Made by a program: the position numbers and the translations under genes. The notes under the pieces were generated by a model. That model was not told the origin of the DNA, did not search any database, and worked only from the letters and a program-made list of their open reading frames with translations. A stretch of 18,616 bases of DNA from Haplosporangium gracile (Eukaryota; Mortierellomycota; Mortierellomycetes; Mortierellales; Mortierellaceae): contig JAAAUF010000833.1 of assembly GCA_015499985.1 (NCBI GenBank), positions 1-18,616 of the forward strand, written 5' to 3'. Of this stretch, positions 9,258 to 18,616 are shown in pieces; position 1 is the first letter of the stretch, and each line of letters starts with the position of its first letter.

Positions 9258-11868
9258 TTATTCATCTGGGAGAACGGAGGGGTACTGCCTGGCGAGGCTC
9301 TTTTGGGGTATTATTGGCTTGAAGGATTGGTATGTAGTCCTGTGGCCAGGTGTGTCGGAAGTGTCCTCAAGTGAAGACCTCTGTGCAAAAGATCGAGTAC
9401 TAGAGATTGCTGGGGAACTTCTAGCGTTATCCCGAATTGGCACAGAGTCTCCCTGAATAGTTCCTCGTACGTTTGTCGCAAAGGATGGAGGTGAATGTCG
9501 TGGAGGCATGGGCGACAGTGAAGTGACGGGAACGAATCCTGGTGACTGTGGAGCTCCGACTGGAGTATCAGTGCAATCCTGCTGCCTCTTGCCCCTGCTG
9601 CTTGCACGGAGGACTGGACGAGGGATGACTGGTTGATCCACATATCGATCACTGTTGTCGTCGGCGATGAGGTAGGCCTGCGCTGGATTGGCGATGGTAT
9701 GAAACTCGGGGACGACATTATAGTCCTGGACAGGAGGTTTGTAGAGAATGTCGCCAGATTGGATATCGTCGGCAGCATTGACTGGGTATCGTGGGAGATC
9801 AGCAATGGGAAGCAAAACAGGACCAGCATTCTGAGAGGATGTTGGACGTATACTGGATTCCAGGCTAAATGTCCTTCTGAGATCGACCACCGGGCTCATA
9901 GTTCGTGGCAGGTCTGCTTGTGCGCTGAAAGCCCCCTGACGCTCTCCTTGTTGAATGCCGTACTCTTTATCGAACAGCGCATCCATGTCGACCCACTGTT
10001 CATGTCTGGATCCTTGCTCCGGCAGCAATTTGGCTTCGGAAAGTTGAAGGGGATTAAGAACAGTGTCGTTGTATCCCATGCGCGTTCCTCTCCTGATCTC
10101 TGGTTCAAGGAACGAGTTTTGCCGCTGGCGAGAATCCTTGGTTGGTAAGATAGAAGAGAGATCTCCAGAGAGCTTTCGTCTTTGGGGTCCGCTTCCAAGC
10201 TTGCCACGGCTAAAGATGTTCTTGAGCATCAGCGCCCACTCGGACCAGAACTCGGGCTTGGAGATGAAAACGAGAGTAACTACAATGCCGAGGATAGCCA
10301 GAAGGGACTCTGCGGCGGCAAACCAAGGGACCGAGGGGAGGTTGGCGTTAATCCCTTTGGAGCACAATGTCTGTGTGTCATCGGATGAGTAATGTTGATT
10401 ATGATGGATTGTAACACATTTCATCCAGTCCTGGACCCAGGGTGTCGACTTGTCAACGTTTGCCAGTCGCTTGCCGTCGATGTAATAGAACAGCTAATGG
10501 TTAAGAAGGGAGGCTGTAAGTACTCTGGAATAGGTTGGCCTCTGCACTACTTTGACGGTGACAAAGTTTCAAACAAAACTTACCCAAAAGACGGTAAGAC
10601 AGGAAGCGTTGGTACTCAGCATCAATACAGGTCGCCATTGGCCGCGGAGAAGGTGTCTTGTCTGCATCGTCGTCGTAATCTTGGCTCGTGCATTAGCCGA
10701 CAGTTCTGAAAGACCCGTGTTGACTTTGGAGGTCAGCATGGTCAACTATTGATTCGAACATGGTAAGAAAAGCATTAATATGGCGGAGAGTTTGGAGTGC
10801 GCGTAAGCAGGGAGTAATGTTTAGGAGAGAGAAAGGCGCATCGAGTGTTCTTACGTGAATCATCTTGGCCACGGTCACTACATGACACAAGAGGCCGGGG
10901 TATATGTAGACGGCAAGGGGGTAGAAGAGATAGGTATTGAGGTTTTCGTTGCTGACGAGACAGCTGAAGCCGATTCCAGGAAACATTGAGAGGTTCATGG
11001 CGGCAAGAGGGATGGCAAAGGCCAAGGGGAAGATCCAACAGAAGGCCGTTAGCCAGCCGTAGTAGCGATCGATCACGTTGTTCCTCCATACTGATAGCTA
11101 AAAAGGACAATTCATACAGAGTCGGAATAGGCAGGGTAGTTCCCGTTAGCATGCAAACTTTTTTTTGTTCTTTTGGGCGGGAAGAAATAAAAAATAGGAA
11201 ATACCGATCGGCTGTGAGGGATGGAGGATTACCAAATGTAACTTGTAAATAAGGAGAGAACACCAGAGGGCATTGGTGTGGGCAAAGTAGATGATAAGCA
11301 CTCCTTGGGCACCGCAGAGCCTCGAGTTGTGTCCCGTCGACTGCTCAACCTCGTTGATGCATGCGTTCGACGTGCCTGGCATGATGTCAAAGGCCACATA
11401 CCACAGCGTGAGTGAGATGGTCAAAAAGAGTACCGAGATGTGTGGCTGTGAGCGCTTCCCGGGGAGAAGCAGGTACGAGATGGTCATAAAGACAACAAAG
11501 CCCATCGACACCTGGCGAGTGTAGTAGGTCGCATCGATGACCTGCTGGATCTTGTTGGGCGGATAAAAGTTTTCAAATGCAGGGCATCTTAAACAGCATT
11601 GCTCTGTACAGGTTGGGATGTCGAGGCCACGAGTGTTGGGGATAAGAGGTCCAGGACAAACGGTAGCGTTGCTTGCGGCTAGGGGTGGTTGTGATGTTGG
11701 TAGTTGTGGGGCAGGTGTTGACTGCGGTTTGCCAGTCGGGAGCACAAAGATGGTTGTGGCTGAAGTAGAGGTAAGAGCGGAGGTGGAGGAAGAGGATGAT
11801 TGAGCAGTTGCAAGGAGGAGCAGGGACAGCCTCAATGCAAGGGAAGCCGCCACTGATGGTATCCTCAT
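9258..11868 (-). CDS. Seven-TM receptor B, paralog of receptor A
   Basis: Predicted plasma-membrane receptor of 758 aa. Exons are 11868-11233, 11097-10855, 10745-10584 and 10493-9258; introns are 135, 109 and 90 nt, all phase 0, with donors GTAATC, GTAAGA and GTAAGT. The start at 11868 (ACAACCATGA) gives a signal peptide of about 22 residues; the longer upstream frame is pyrimidine-tract noise. A Ser/Thr/Pro stalk (23-69) follows, then the Cys motif (CPGPLIPN at 71, CC-x2-CP at 91-96). Membrane segments lie at about 117-136, 142-163, 188-210, 225-246, 268-292, 331-352 and 405-425. K-P-E-F-W follows TM7 at 426-430. It aligns with receptor A through the motifs CGAQG/CGVQG, FYPL, QWRP and LFYYI/LFYFI plus TPW. 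The roughly 330-residue tail is disordered and unlike that of A; it carries RRKLS (about 452-456), a kinase-like site, but no PPxY. It lies 1.4 kb upstream of receptor A in the same direction, so tandem duplication is the simplest origin. Confidence 0.85.
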
Positions 11869-11879
11869 GGTTGTACTAG

Positions 11880-12250
11880 ATCGATTATATGTGCGTGTGT
11901 GTGTGTGTGAGTGAAGGAAAGAGTTTGTGTAAGAGTGAGAAAGGCGTGAGAAGAGTATGCAGAAAACAATGAGCGAGACAGGGTATAGAAAGAGTTGAGG
12001 CAGGAAGTGAGTGATTGAGTGTGAGGAGGAGAGCAGGAAGGAATGAGAAGAATGGAAGAAGAGGAAGAAAAAGAATACAAAAAAAAGATTGGCAATGAAT
12101 GAGGGGAATGAGGGTTGAAAAGGAAAGAAAGGGTGGAGGAAGAAAGAAGGAAAAAGGAAAAAGAGAACGAAGAAAACGGTCTCGTTCATTGGTCAAGCCC
12201 ACTGGAGAAAGAAAAAAAAAAGAGAGAGAGAAAGAGAGAAGAGATTAACA
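11880..12250. repeat. Purine-rich tract with GT microsatellite upstream of receptor B
   Basis: The plus strand is dominated by G and A for about 370 nt, beginning with a GT dinucleotide run at 11891-11909. On the coding strand of receptor B this is a C/T-rich leader or promoter. Similar but shorter C/T tracts precede receptor A and the secreted protein gene. Such strand-asymmetric tracts can form triplex-like structures, which is inference. Confidence 0.6.
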
Positions 12251-14149
12251 GGGTTTTCCCTTCTTGGGGGAATATCTCTTCTTTTTCTTATTCAAGCGAA
12301 TAGGAGGAGACGAGAGGACCTCAACACTAAATGGACAGGACCGACGGAGTGATTGACGGACTGACAGAGGACAGATAGGCAGAGACAGAGAGAAGGTGCG
12401 TCCAAAAGGCAATACGCGACAGGGCAGGGCAAAAAAAAAGAGGGGGTTGAGAAAAGGATAAACACCCCATCCAACAATATCACCGAACAGTAATAGCAGA
12501 TAGTCAATAATGGGTGCTATAGCAATTGCTTTCACGCGCCATTTCGACAGCCATCATAAACAAAACAAACAAGCAAAGCCAAAAGGAAAAGAGAGCCTTG
12601 ACCACCCTGCCATACCCCAAGAAACGGCAACTTTCTTTTCGCGCTCTCTTTTTTTTTTTTCCTTTTTCCTTTTTCCTTCTCCTTCTCCACAGTACACAGG
12701 CTCGATCGCCATATAATGATCGCATACAGGCATACTACTAACACACTGTATCTATCGAATAATGTAATGAGGGGACTGGGCTCATGACCCCTTTTATTCC
12801 ATCCACTCATTTTTCACTCACCTATTTCTCCTTGTTTGACCTTGGCCAAAATTCATGCCCGCGGAGATACATTCGTCACTCAAAGCGAGACAGTTAAATT
12901 AGTGCTTCGATCGGGCCGTTGCAACTCTTATATATATGGTTATATCTCCCTTGCTCAACTTTTTGTTCTTTCCTAGCCATTTTCTATATCCTAGAAGTAA
13001 AATGGACTTCAATATTTAGTAACCAGGGGAGGAAGGCGGCCGGGCCATTTTTCCAGTGAATATTACAAAGCCCGGACTAATAAGTCAAAGGGTCGAGGGC
13101 AATAGGTCTCTTTCAACACCCCTTCTTTCTCTCTTCACCTAACAGCATTAGGCATTAGGGGCTGTTTGGCTAGGGGCACCGTTTTTTTTCTTATTATTCA
13201 TCGTCATTACTTGTGGAGACCAAAACAAAATCACGCCGGTGAACAGACCTTTCTGGCTGACCAAACAGAATGCAGCACGAACTAAAACAAAATACGCTTG
13301 CCGTTAGTCATATTCTCATGTTTGTCATGGTCGATCGTATGACCTATCCTTGTACTTGACGGCCTAATGTCACACAGACGGATCAAATGTCTGTTAGTAC
13401 GCTCTTTGTTTTGTTTCTCATGGACGTAGTGAGTGCGCAAGCAAGGACAAGACAGGCAGCAGCGTGCTTCTGCTCTATCATTTTTCAGTCTCATTAGCAT
13501 TAATGAAGTAGAAACTTTACTTTTCATTCTTCACAAAGAAAGAAGCATTCCTCTGGAAAGTTATAGAGCAATGGACAGTGGTTAAAACAAAAAAAAACAA
13601 AATGTGACAGTGATAGACAGCTTTCGCTCGCAACCTAGACTAGTAAGAATCTAGACAAAAAATGATACTCGCGCCAAATGTCATCGACGGATTGCGTTTT
13701 GCTGTATTGCTGGTTGAACGGAGTTTAAGGGATGAGGGAACAAGATCCTGCACAAATATGTCCGTCCCTCCTGGATTAATGGCCACCTTCCCTTACTCTA
13801 TGAGATAAAGACGGGTGTGCCGAACATCATTAGCAAAGACAACAAAAATGATAGCAACATGTTGTGTCCCCCTTCGCCGCTTCCTTCCTTCCTTTCTCTC
13901 CTACGCCCTTTCATTCTCCTCCTTTCCTTTGTTCGATTACATCAAACTGTTGTCTGTCTTCATGCTTCTAGAAGACGTGCCCCTTTCTCGAAATGGGTCA
14001 ACGAATACCAGATCTTGCAGCTGATCCTCTTTATCCCTTTGCCTCTTTCACTGGCTGGTTACACGATAATAGCAGGGTGCATGAGTCGCCGCTTCTCCCC
14101 TTTCATGCTTCTCGATACACATTCTCCGTGAACAAGGATAGCTTTTTAA

Positions 14150-14172
14150 ACTCCTCTCTCTCTCTCTCTCTC
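14150..14172 (+). repeat. CT dinucleotide microsatellite
   Basis: A nearly pure CT run lies about 365 nt upstream of the start codon of the secreted protein gene, within a broader pyrimidine-rich stretch. Confidence 0.8.
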
Positions 14173-14444
14173 ATTGTTTTTCTGTCTATCTCTCTCGCCT
14201 GCCAGTTCGCCTCTTTTCATTTGTATCAAATAGTTGGCGCAGGCAACTAGATTAGAGATGGCAAAAGATGAGAAAAAAAGGGCTACTCACCCCTTCATCC
14301 CTGCAATCGGACCATTTCGAGTCAAGGAGTGACAACGGCATATCAAAAAATAGCGAAGGCAACTTTTTTTTTCGTGTGTGATGTTGTGTATCCATCCCGG
14401 CAATGAATGCCAGGGTGAACACCTCCGTACCTTGTGGATCCCTT

Positions 14445-14453
14445 CATAAAAAG
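14445..14453 (+). promoter_or_regulatory. TATA-like box of secreted protein gene
   Basis: CATAAAAAG lies about 84-92 nt before ATG 14537 and is followed by a C/T-rich stretch typical of fungal transcript starts. Spacing fits a core promoter with a short leader. Confidence 0.45.
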
Positions 14454-14536
14454 AGAACGTTTTTTCCCTTCTTTTTCTGCTCACCTCATTCTTTACAACC
14501 TGCTTCCTCAAAAGTCCTCCTCTTTATCATCCTACC

Positions 14537-17500
14537 ATGTTAATCAAGCATTTCACATTGACATTTGTCGCGCTCGCAGCAAGTGTTAATGCGCTCGTCA
14601 TTCCTCTACACTCTCGTCGCGCTGACGATGTCGCTGCTGCAAATGGGAGCAATGATGCCTCTGTAGCAGAGAATAACGCACCCAAGATTGTCTTACCTCC
14701 TCCACCTGTCCCAAATATCGCTGCACCAGACTCTCCACCACCTTCACCACCTTCATCAGTCGCTTCAAACACAAACCCGTCATCTCAGCAATCAGAAACA
14801 TCTTTTCCACAAGCACCAGCAGCTAACGATGCTCAAACGACCATACCAGCAGCTGTAGACATGCCGACATCGAGCAACAGTCAAACCACTACAAAACATA
14901 CACCAACAGATGACATCACCGTCCAAACAACCAAAGCAGCAACGGGCACACCAGAAGCTAACGATGTTCAATCTACTATATCAAACAAAGACGCGACAGA
15001 CGCCCACAACAGCCCGGCGGCCCAATCAGCCAAAGATTTGCCAACAGCTAACAACAACAACACACCAGCCCCCTTGGCTACTATCCCAGATACGCCATCA
15101 TCTAACGACATCCAATCACAATCACAATTCAATGCACCAATAATCAATAATGTCCAGCCTCAATCCCCCGATACAGAAGCGGCAAAGTCAACCACCGTCC
15201 AAACAACACCCACCGTTGGTCCAGCAGCTCAAGTCATCTCAAAACCTGAAGATGTTCCACATGCCATGGCCGCTCCTTCTCCTCCCTTTACCGCAGAACC
15301 CGAGACTGCCCAAGCAAACCCTCCAGGACACCAAGTTGCATCAGAGCCCCAGGTTGGTACTGTTCCTACCCCAGGATCCATGGCCGAGGAACAACTCCAG
15401 GGCGCTTTTGAGCCCAAGATCCCTCCGTCGCTTCAATCTACCCAGGAGACAACAGATGATGACTCGGACTCTCAGTCTACTTCAGCTGAGGCAGCCAAGC
15501 CAAAACCTCAACCAGCTCCAGCCAAAAACGAAAATCCAGAGCCTCAGGCTGCCTCTGCCGAGGAAGCCAAGCCGGAACCTAAGCCTGCTACCGCCGGAGA
15601 AGCCAAACCCGAACCTCAAGCTGCTTCAGCTGATAGAGTCAAGCCTGAGTCTCAACCTGCATCAGCTGTAGTAGCCAAGCCGGAGGTTCAGCCTGCTCCG
15701 GTTAAGGAGGCAAAACCAGACTCTCAGCCTGCTGCTGGTAATGGGGCCAAGTCGGATCTTAACCCTGCTCCTGCCGAGGAACCCAAACCGGAGACAAAGC
15801 CAGAGCTTCAACCTGCCTCAGCTGCTGAGGCCAAGCCTAGACCTCAAGTTACTCCAGTTGGTGAAGAACACAGCGACTTTCTAGACGAAGCAGATACCGA
15901 GGTCAAGCCTAAACCTGCCTCTGCCCCTGCTGTTGAAACAATGCCAGAGCCCAAACCCGCACCTGTTAAGGAACCAAAACCAGAACCTCTGCATGCCCCT
16001 GTTGATGAAGCAGAGCCAATATCCCAACCTGCTCTTGTTACTCAGCCAAACTCAGCATCTGGGACACCCACTGTCCTTACAAACTCGATTGAATGTCTTG
16101 TGCTGTAAGTTCAAAGAAACATATGCTCGTACAGAAGAAAACACAACACGTGGTCCTTGTGTTTTGTTCAAGCACTAACCATCCTTTTTTTTTTTGGGTT
16201 TTTTTCTATCTTTTTCGTGATATATATTAGCCTCATGAAAACACAACAACCCCTTACCAGAGCTTGCCAAAACTCCATCCGGGTAAGTCAAGAGGTGGTG
16301 TTGGGATCAGAAATGTTAAATTAAACAAAAAAAGACTAAAAGATTGTCTGTTTTGTTATTGTTGTTGTGTGTAGGACGACCCAACGCTTGTTCAGATTGC
16401 AAGGTTGGACACGGTAAACCTCGACTTCATGTACAGCGGTAAGGATTTCCCAGTCATTTCGAGCCAAGGTCTCCGACTCAAGTTGCAAGAGATCCCTGGC
16501 TACACGCTGTCAGTCGACGAAGCCAGATACGATGTATGTAAAGTGAAATTCGTGGCTTGCAGACGAGGGTTATTAGAATGTTTGAGTGCAGCAACTCATC
16601 TTTTTTTTCTCTCCTTCCCCCTCTTCCTTTGTGATATGGTTAATAGGTGACCATCAACGTAAGTTGCTGTGTTTGCGCCCACTGCTTCGATTTCTTTTTT
16701 TTTTTTTCCCCGTTTCGCTTTAGCACTTTATTCGGTTGTCTAATCTACAATCCCAACTTGATTGGTATCTCGAAATTTAGTACAAGGACCATGATACAGT
16801 CTCCTTTTCACCACCATGGACTCCGTCCACCATGCAAGGATCTACCCTGATCACCGCCATTGATCAAGTAGATGTCAACGTCCTTTCTAGCAATGCCTTC
16901 ACTGACTTGATTACCGCTATGCTCACTAAGCCCAAGACTCCCGTCATTCTCAAGGGTACTGTGGATATCAACCTTTCGATCGCCTCAGCTGACGGTGGCA
17001 CGCCAAAGACAGTTATTATCGCCGGCCTCCAGTTCTCGTCTCCAATGCATATGCCAGGCCTGAATGGTCTTTCCCAAAAGAGTTTTGTCCGCAGTGACGG
17101 GTACCTGGTGTACGGTAACACATTCTACTTTTCATCAGTATTCAAGTTCATGAGCCCCTCGAACCTAAAGCTGACCATGGGCAGCGTCGAGTTTGACGTC
17201 CTCGACAGTGCGGGCAAAAAGCTGGCCACCTCGGCCATCGACCTCTTTGAGATCGCTCCCGAAGATAATGAAGTTTCTATCCGCCTTATCTCGAAAGTCG
17301 ATGACTCGGCGGCATTTTTGAACCTACTCCATTATACCGGCGATACTGTTACCATCCAGGGCAGGCCTGAATCTTCTGATAACGCGTACTTGGGCGTGGC
17401 GCTCAGTCAACTCAATTTTACGCTCACTTATCCTGCTGTCGCCGATGTCCCACCCCAGAACGCTCCCGTTGCCGTCGATACCCCACTTCCGGTCCCCCCT

Positions 17501-17554
17501 ACTGCTGCAGATATCCCTCCAAAGAGTCCTGTTGCTGCTACCCCCTGGTTTTAG
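14537..17554 (+). CDS. Secreted repeat-rich protein with DUF3712/LEA2-like domain
   Basis: Predicted extracellular or wall-associated protein of 854 aa. Exons are 14537-16104, 16231-16282, 16375-16533, 16647-16658 and 16781-17554; introns are 126, 92, 113 and 122 nt with GTAAGT, GTAAGT, GTATGT and GTAAGT donors, and the reading frame is continuous. The start (CTACCATG) opens a signal peptide ending near SVNA (about residue 20), with a dibasic RR soon after that could be Kex2-processed. Residues about 30-319 are disordered and Pro/Thr/Asn/Gln-rich, with loose N-D-x-Q motifs. Residues 320-503 are Lys-Pro-Glu-Pro repeats of 12 residues. Residues about 541-815 look like a beta-sandwich domain of the DUF3712/LEA-2 type: alternating hydrophobic strands, a PVILKGTVDINLSI strand pair, and SPSNLKLTMGSVEFDVLD. 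A Pro-rich tail ends in TPWF with no GPI signal. Function unknown; family assignment is by pattern memory. Confidence 0.8.
15494..16045 (+). repeat. Tandem 36-nt (12-aa) Lys-Pro-Glu-Pro repeats
   Basis: About 14 imperfect units of consensus A-K-P-E-P-Q-P-A-S-A-x-E fill residues 320-503 of the secreted protein. Most units keep the 12-residue period; one or two carry insertions (for example around the ETKPELQP unit and the acidic EEHSDFLDEADTE break). DNA units have diverged at third positions, so the array is not a recent expansion. A Lys-Pro repeat of this kind is expected to be extended and stiff, suiting a spacer through a cell wall, which is inference. Confidence 0.9.
16647..16658 (+). other. 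12-nt microexon of the secreted protein gene
   Basis: GTGACCATCAAC encodes V-T-I-N and is bounded by a TAATAG acceptor (16641-16646) and a GTAAGT donor (16659-16664). Flanking exons end in phase 0 at 16533 and restart in phase 0 at 16781, so including it keeps the frame and completes a strand reading YDVTINYKD. Skipping it would also keep the frame. Confidence 0.65.
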
Positions 17555-18520
17555 TCCCTCCCCACCACTCCCCTCCTTTCTGATTATTGGTACCTATACC
17601 CCTTCTTAGCTTAACTAATATAATAGTCGATATATAAAAAAAACTTCTTACTGGTGTATGGTGGAACGCTCTGCATTGAGCTACAAAGGCAAGAATTTGT
17701 TGACACTGTTTTCAGAGTTATTGACCATAAACCCATGGCTCCTAGAAAAAGCATTTTACCCAATGATGCACACGTGGTTTTGCCTGATTAAAAAAAAAGT
17801 GAAAAGTGGTTGCGTTTTCTTTTTTGGGTGTCCGTTAGTTGTTGGTTCTTTTCCGTCTTTCTCTCGTTTGTGCATCGATTCATATCCAAAGACAAAGAGA
17901 GATAATAAAAAAAAATGTCTAGTCTCTATTGCCGCCCTCTCTTTCTTATGCCTTGTTTGTTTTCTATCGTTCGTTCATTCACTCATTACTTTGTGGCTAA
18001 TGATTTTGACACAAAAAAAAGGCACATATTTCTTCCTTCTCGTGTCATTTTTTTTTTTTATCTCTGCACGCGTCGAGAGAAAAGTGTACTTGTCGCGTCG
18101 CCCTTCTCCCTCATTTTTTCAGGCATTACTTGTTCATCTTCGGCGACCCACTTATTTTCTTCTTGAGTTTTGTCGTGAGCAAGAGAGGACGCCTCTGCTT
18201 TATATTTTTCTTTTGAGTCTGATGTGTGGAAGACTGGTCTGAAAGGACGAAAAGCACTGATAACCATCATCGCTATTTTTTTTTTTGCGTTTTTTTTTCT
18301 TGTCTTTATTCAACACAAAAAACAAGTACTCTTTGCTTTTTTCTTGTTAGGCTTAGTTGTTTTTGTGGCGAGCACTTTTTTTTTTCCATCTCATTGTCTC
18401 TCTCTTTTGACACGGGTGTACTCTCATAAGAAGAAAGAAGGAAAGAAATCAACAACTAACGGACATCCAAAAAGAGAAGGCAAATCATTTTTTGTTTTTT
18501 TTCCAACCAGGCCCCCCTTT
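17555..18520. other. 3' flank of secreted protein gene, T-rich, no clear gene
   Basis: The stretch starts with a C/T-rich 3' UTR and an AT-rich patch (about 17611-17646) without an exact AATAAA. The rest is full of T and A runs. The long plus-strand frame at 17658-18242 is built of Phe/Leu/Ser from T-rich sequence and is not believable. On the minus strand, 18238-18058 is a charged open frame preceded by a CTTTCAG acceptor and could be a terminal exon of a gene entering from the right, but support is weak. Confidence 0.45.
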
Positions 18521-18616
18521 TTTTTCCAGTAAAAGGCTCAAGAGAGGCACTTGATAGCGAAAGGGGCTACATACCAAACTCTTCCAAGAGCCATCCACCA
18601 GTCGCAGTCCGGTCCT
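18521..18616 (-). repeat. Dispersed repeat, copy 2, cut by window edge
   Basis: The minus strand from 18616 down to 18521 matches 2902-2998 on the plus strand at roughly 85 percent by eye, so the two copies are inverted and enclose the receptor and secreted-protein genes. The shared GAGTTTG-GTATGT would place a splice donor after 18575 for a minus-strand gene extending beyond the window. After 18521 the sequence turns into A/T runs with no further match. Confidence 0.85.

Larger units (their letters stand above)
11869..14536. other. Divergent intergenic region between receptor B and secreted protein gene
   Basis: About 2.7 kb lies between two start codons that point away from each other, so it must hold both promoters. 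The receptor B side is a long purine-rich plus strand (C/T-rich for receptor B) to about 12250, with a CCAAT sequence on the minus strand near 12185-12194. A pyrimidine mirror-like tract lies at about 12645-12690, T and A runs are scattered, and a CT microsatellite lies near 14150-14172. I find no convincing gene or RNA between 12250 and 14440; open frames there are low-complexity. Confidence 0.55.

Noticed and set aside
9311..10148. Open frames of 171-172 codons on both strands over receptor B exon 4
   Set aside because: They are shadows of the 411-codon exon 4, which is supported by paralogy with receptor A.
11869..12189. N-terminal extension of receptor B by about 107 residues
   Set aside because: The extension is Phe/Leu/Ser/His from the C/T-rich leader, and a proper signal peptide with good start context begins at 11868.
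12510..12741. Plus-strand frames with poly-Phe stretch
   Set aside because: They are driven by a pyrimidine tract and have no support from splice sites or homology.
13815..14250. Plus-strand open frames upstream of the secreted protein gene
   Set aside because: Short, low-complexity C/T-derived sequence without acceptor or signal features.
15150..15671. Second-frame open reading frame of 173 codons within the secreted protein gene
   Set aside because: It is a shadow of the low-complexity repeat exon; the other frame has a signal peptide, regular repeats and correct splicing into the domain.
17658..18242. Plus-strand open frame of 194 codons after the secreted protein gene
   Set aside because: It is made of Phe, Leu, Ser and Lys from T and A runs, has no family resemblance and no promoter features.
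1..18616. CRISPR array, prokaryotic operon or phage structures
   Set aside because: No spaced direct repeats; the genes have introns and eukaryotic start contexts.

Overview
The window looks like nuclear DNA of a filamentous fungus. Genes are sparse and intron-bearing, the introns are short (about 80-135 nt) with GT...AG ends, leaders are pyrimidine-rich, and there is a nuclear-type tRNA with a T-run terminator. Receptors with a CC-x2-CP ectodomain and a secreted DUF3712-like protein fit fungi. Decayed Tc1/mariner and LRR-like genes suggest an early-diverging mould such as Mortierellales. That placement is inference; no marker gene proves it.

Left part (1-4.6 kb) is a decay zone. It holds an apparently intact tRNA-Arg(CCG), a weak candidate two-exon small gene, a broken Tc1/mariner transposase on the minus strand, a partial second copy of the tRNA with its 5' flank, an open frame ending in a dispersed repeat, and a broken LRR-like gene on the minus strand.

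Middle part (4.9-11.9 kb) carries two paralogous minus-strand genes in tandem. Each encodes a seven-transmembrane receptor of the fungal GPCR family-2-like / Frizzled-Smoothened-like type: signal peptide, Ser/Thr-rich stalk, Cys-rich motif, seven membrane segments and a long disordered cytosolic tail. Reconstructed lengths are 911 aa (receptor A, 3 exons) and 758 aa (receptor B, 4 exons). Only one intron position is shared. Both have a K-x-E-x-W motif right after the last membrane segment.

Right part (12-18.6 kb) is a 2.7 kb divergent intergenic region followed by a plus-strand gene of five exons, one only 12 nt long. It encodes an 854-aa secreted protein with a long Pro/Thr/Asn/Gln-rich region, a run of 12-residue Lys-Pro-Glu-Pro repeats, and a C-terminal LEA2/DUF3712-like beta domain. 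The right edge carries an inverted, diverged copy of the repeat seen near 2.9 kb, and in both copies the repeat spans a possible splice donor.

The receptors and the secreted protein may all act at the cell surface, but the sequence does not show that they work together. All exon structures were assembled by eye from splice signals, frame continuity and paralog comparison.
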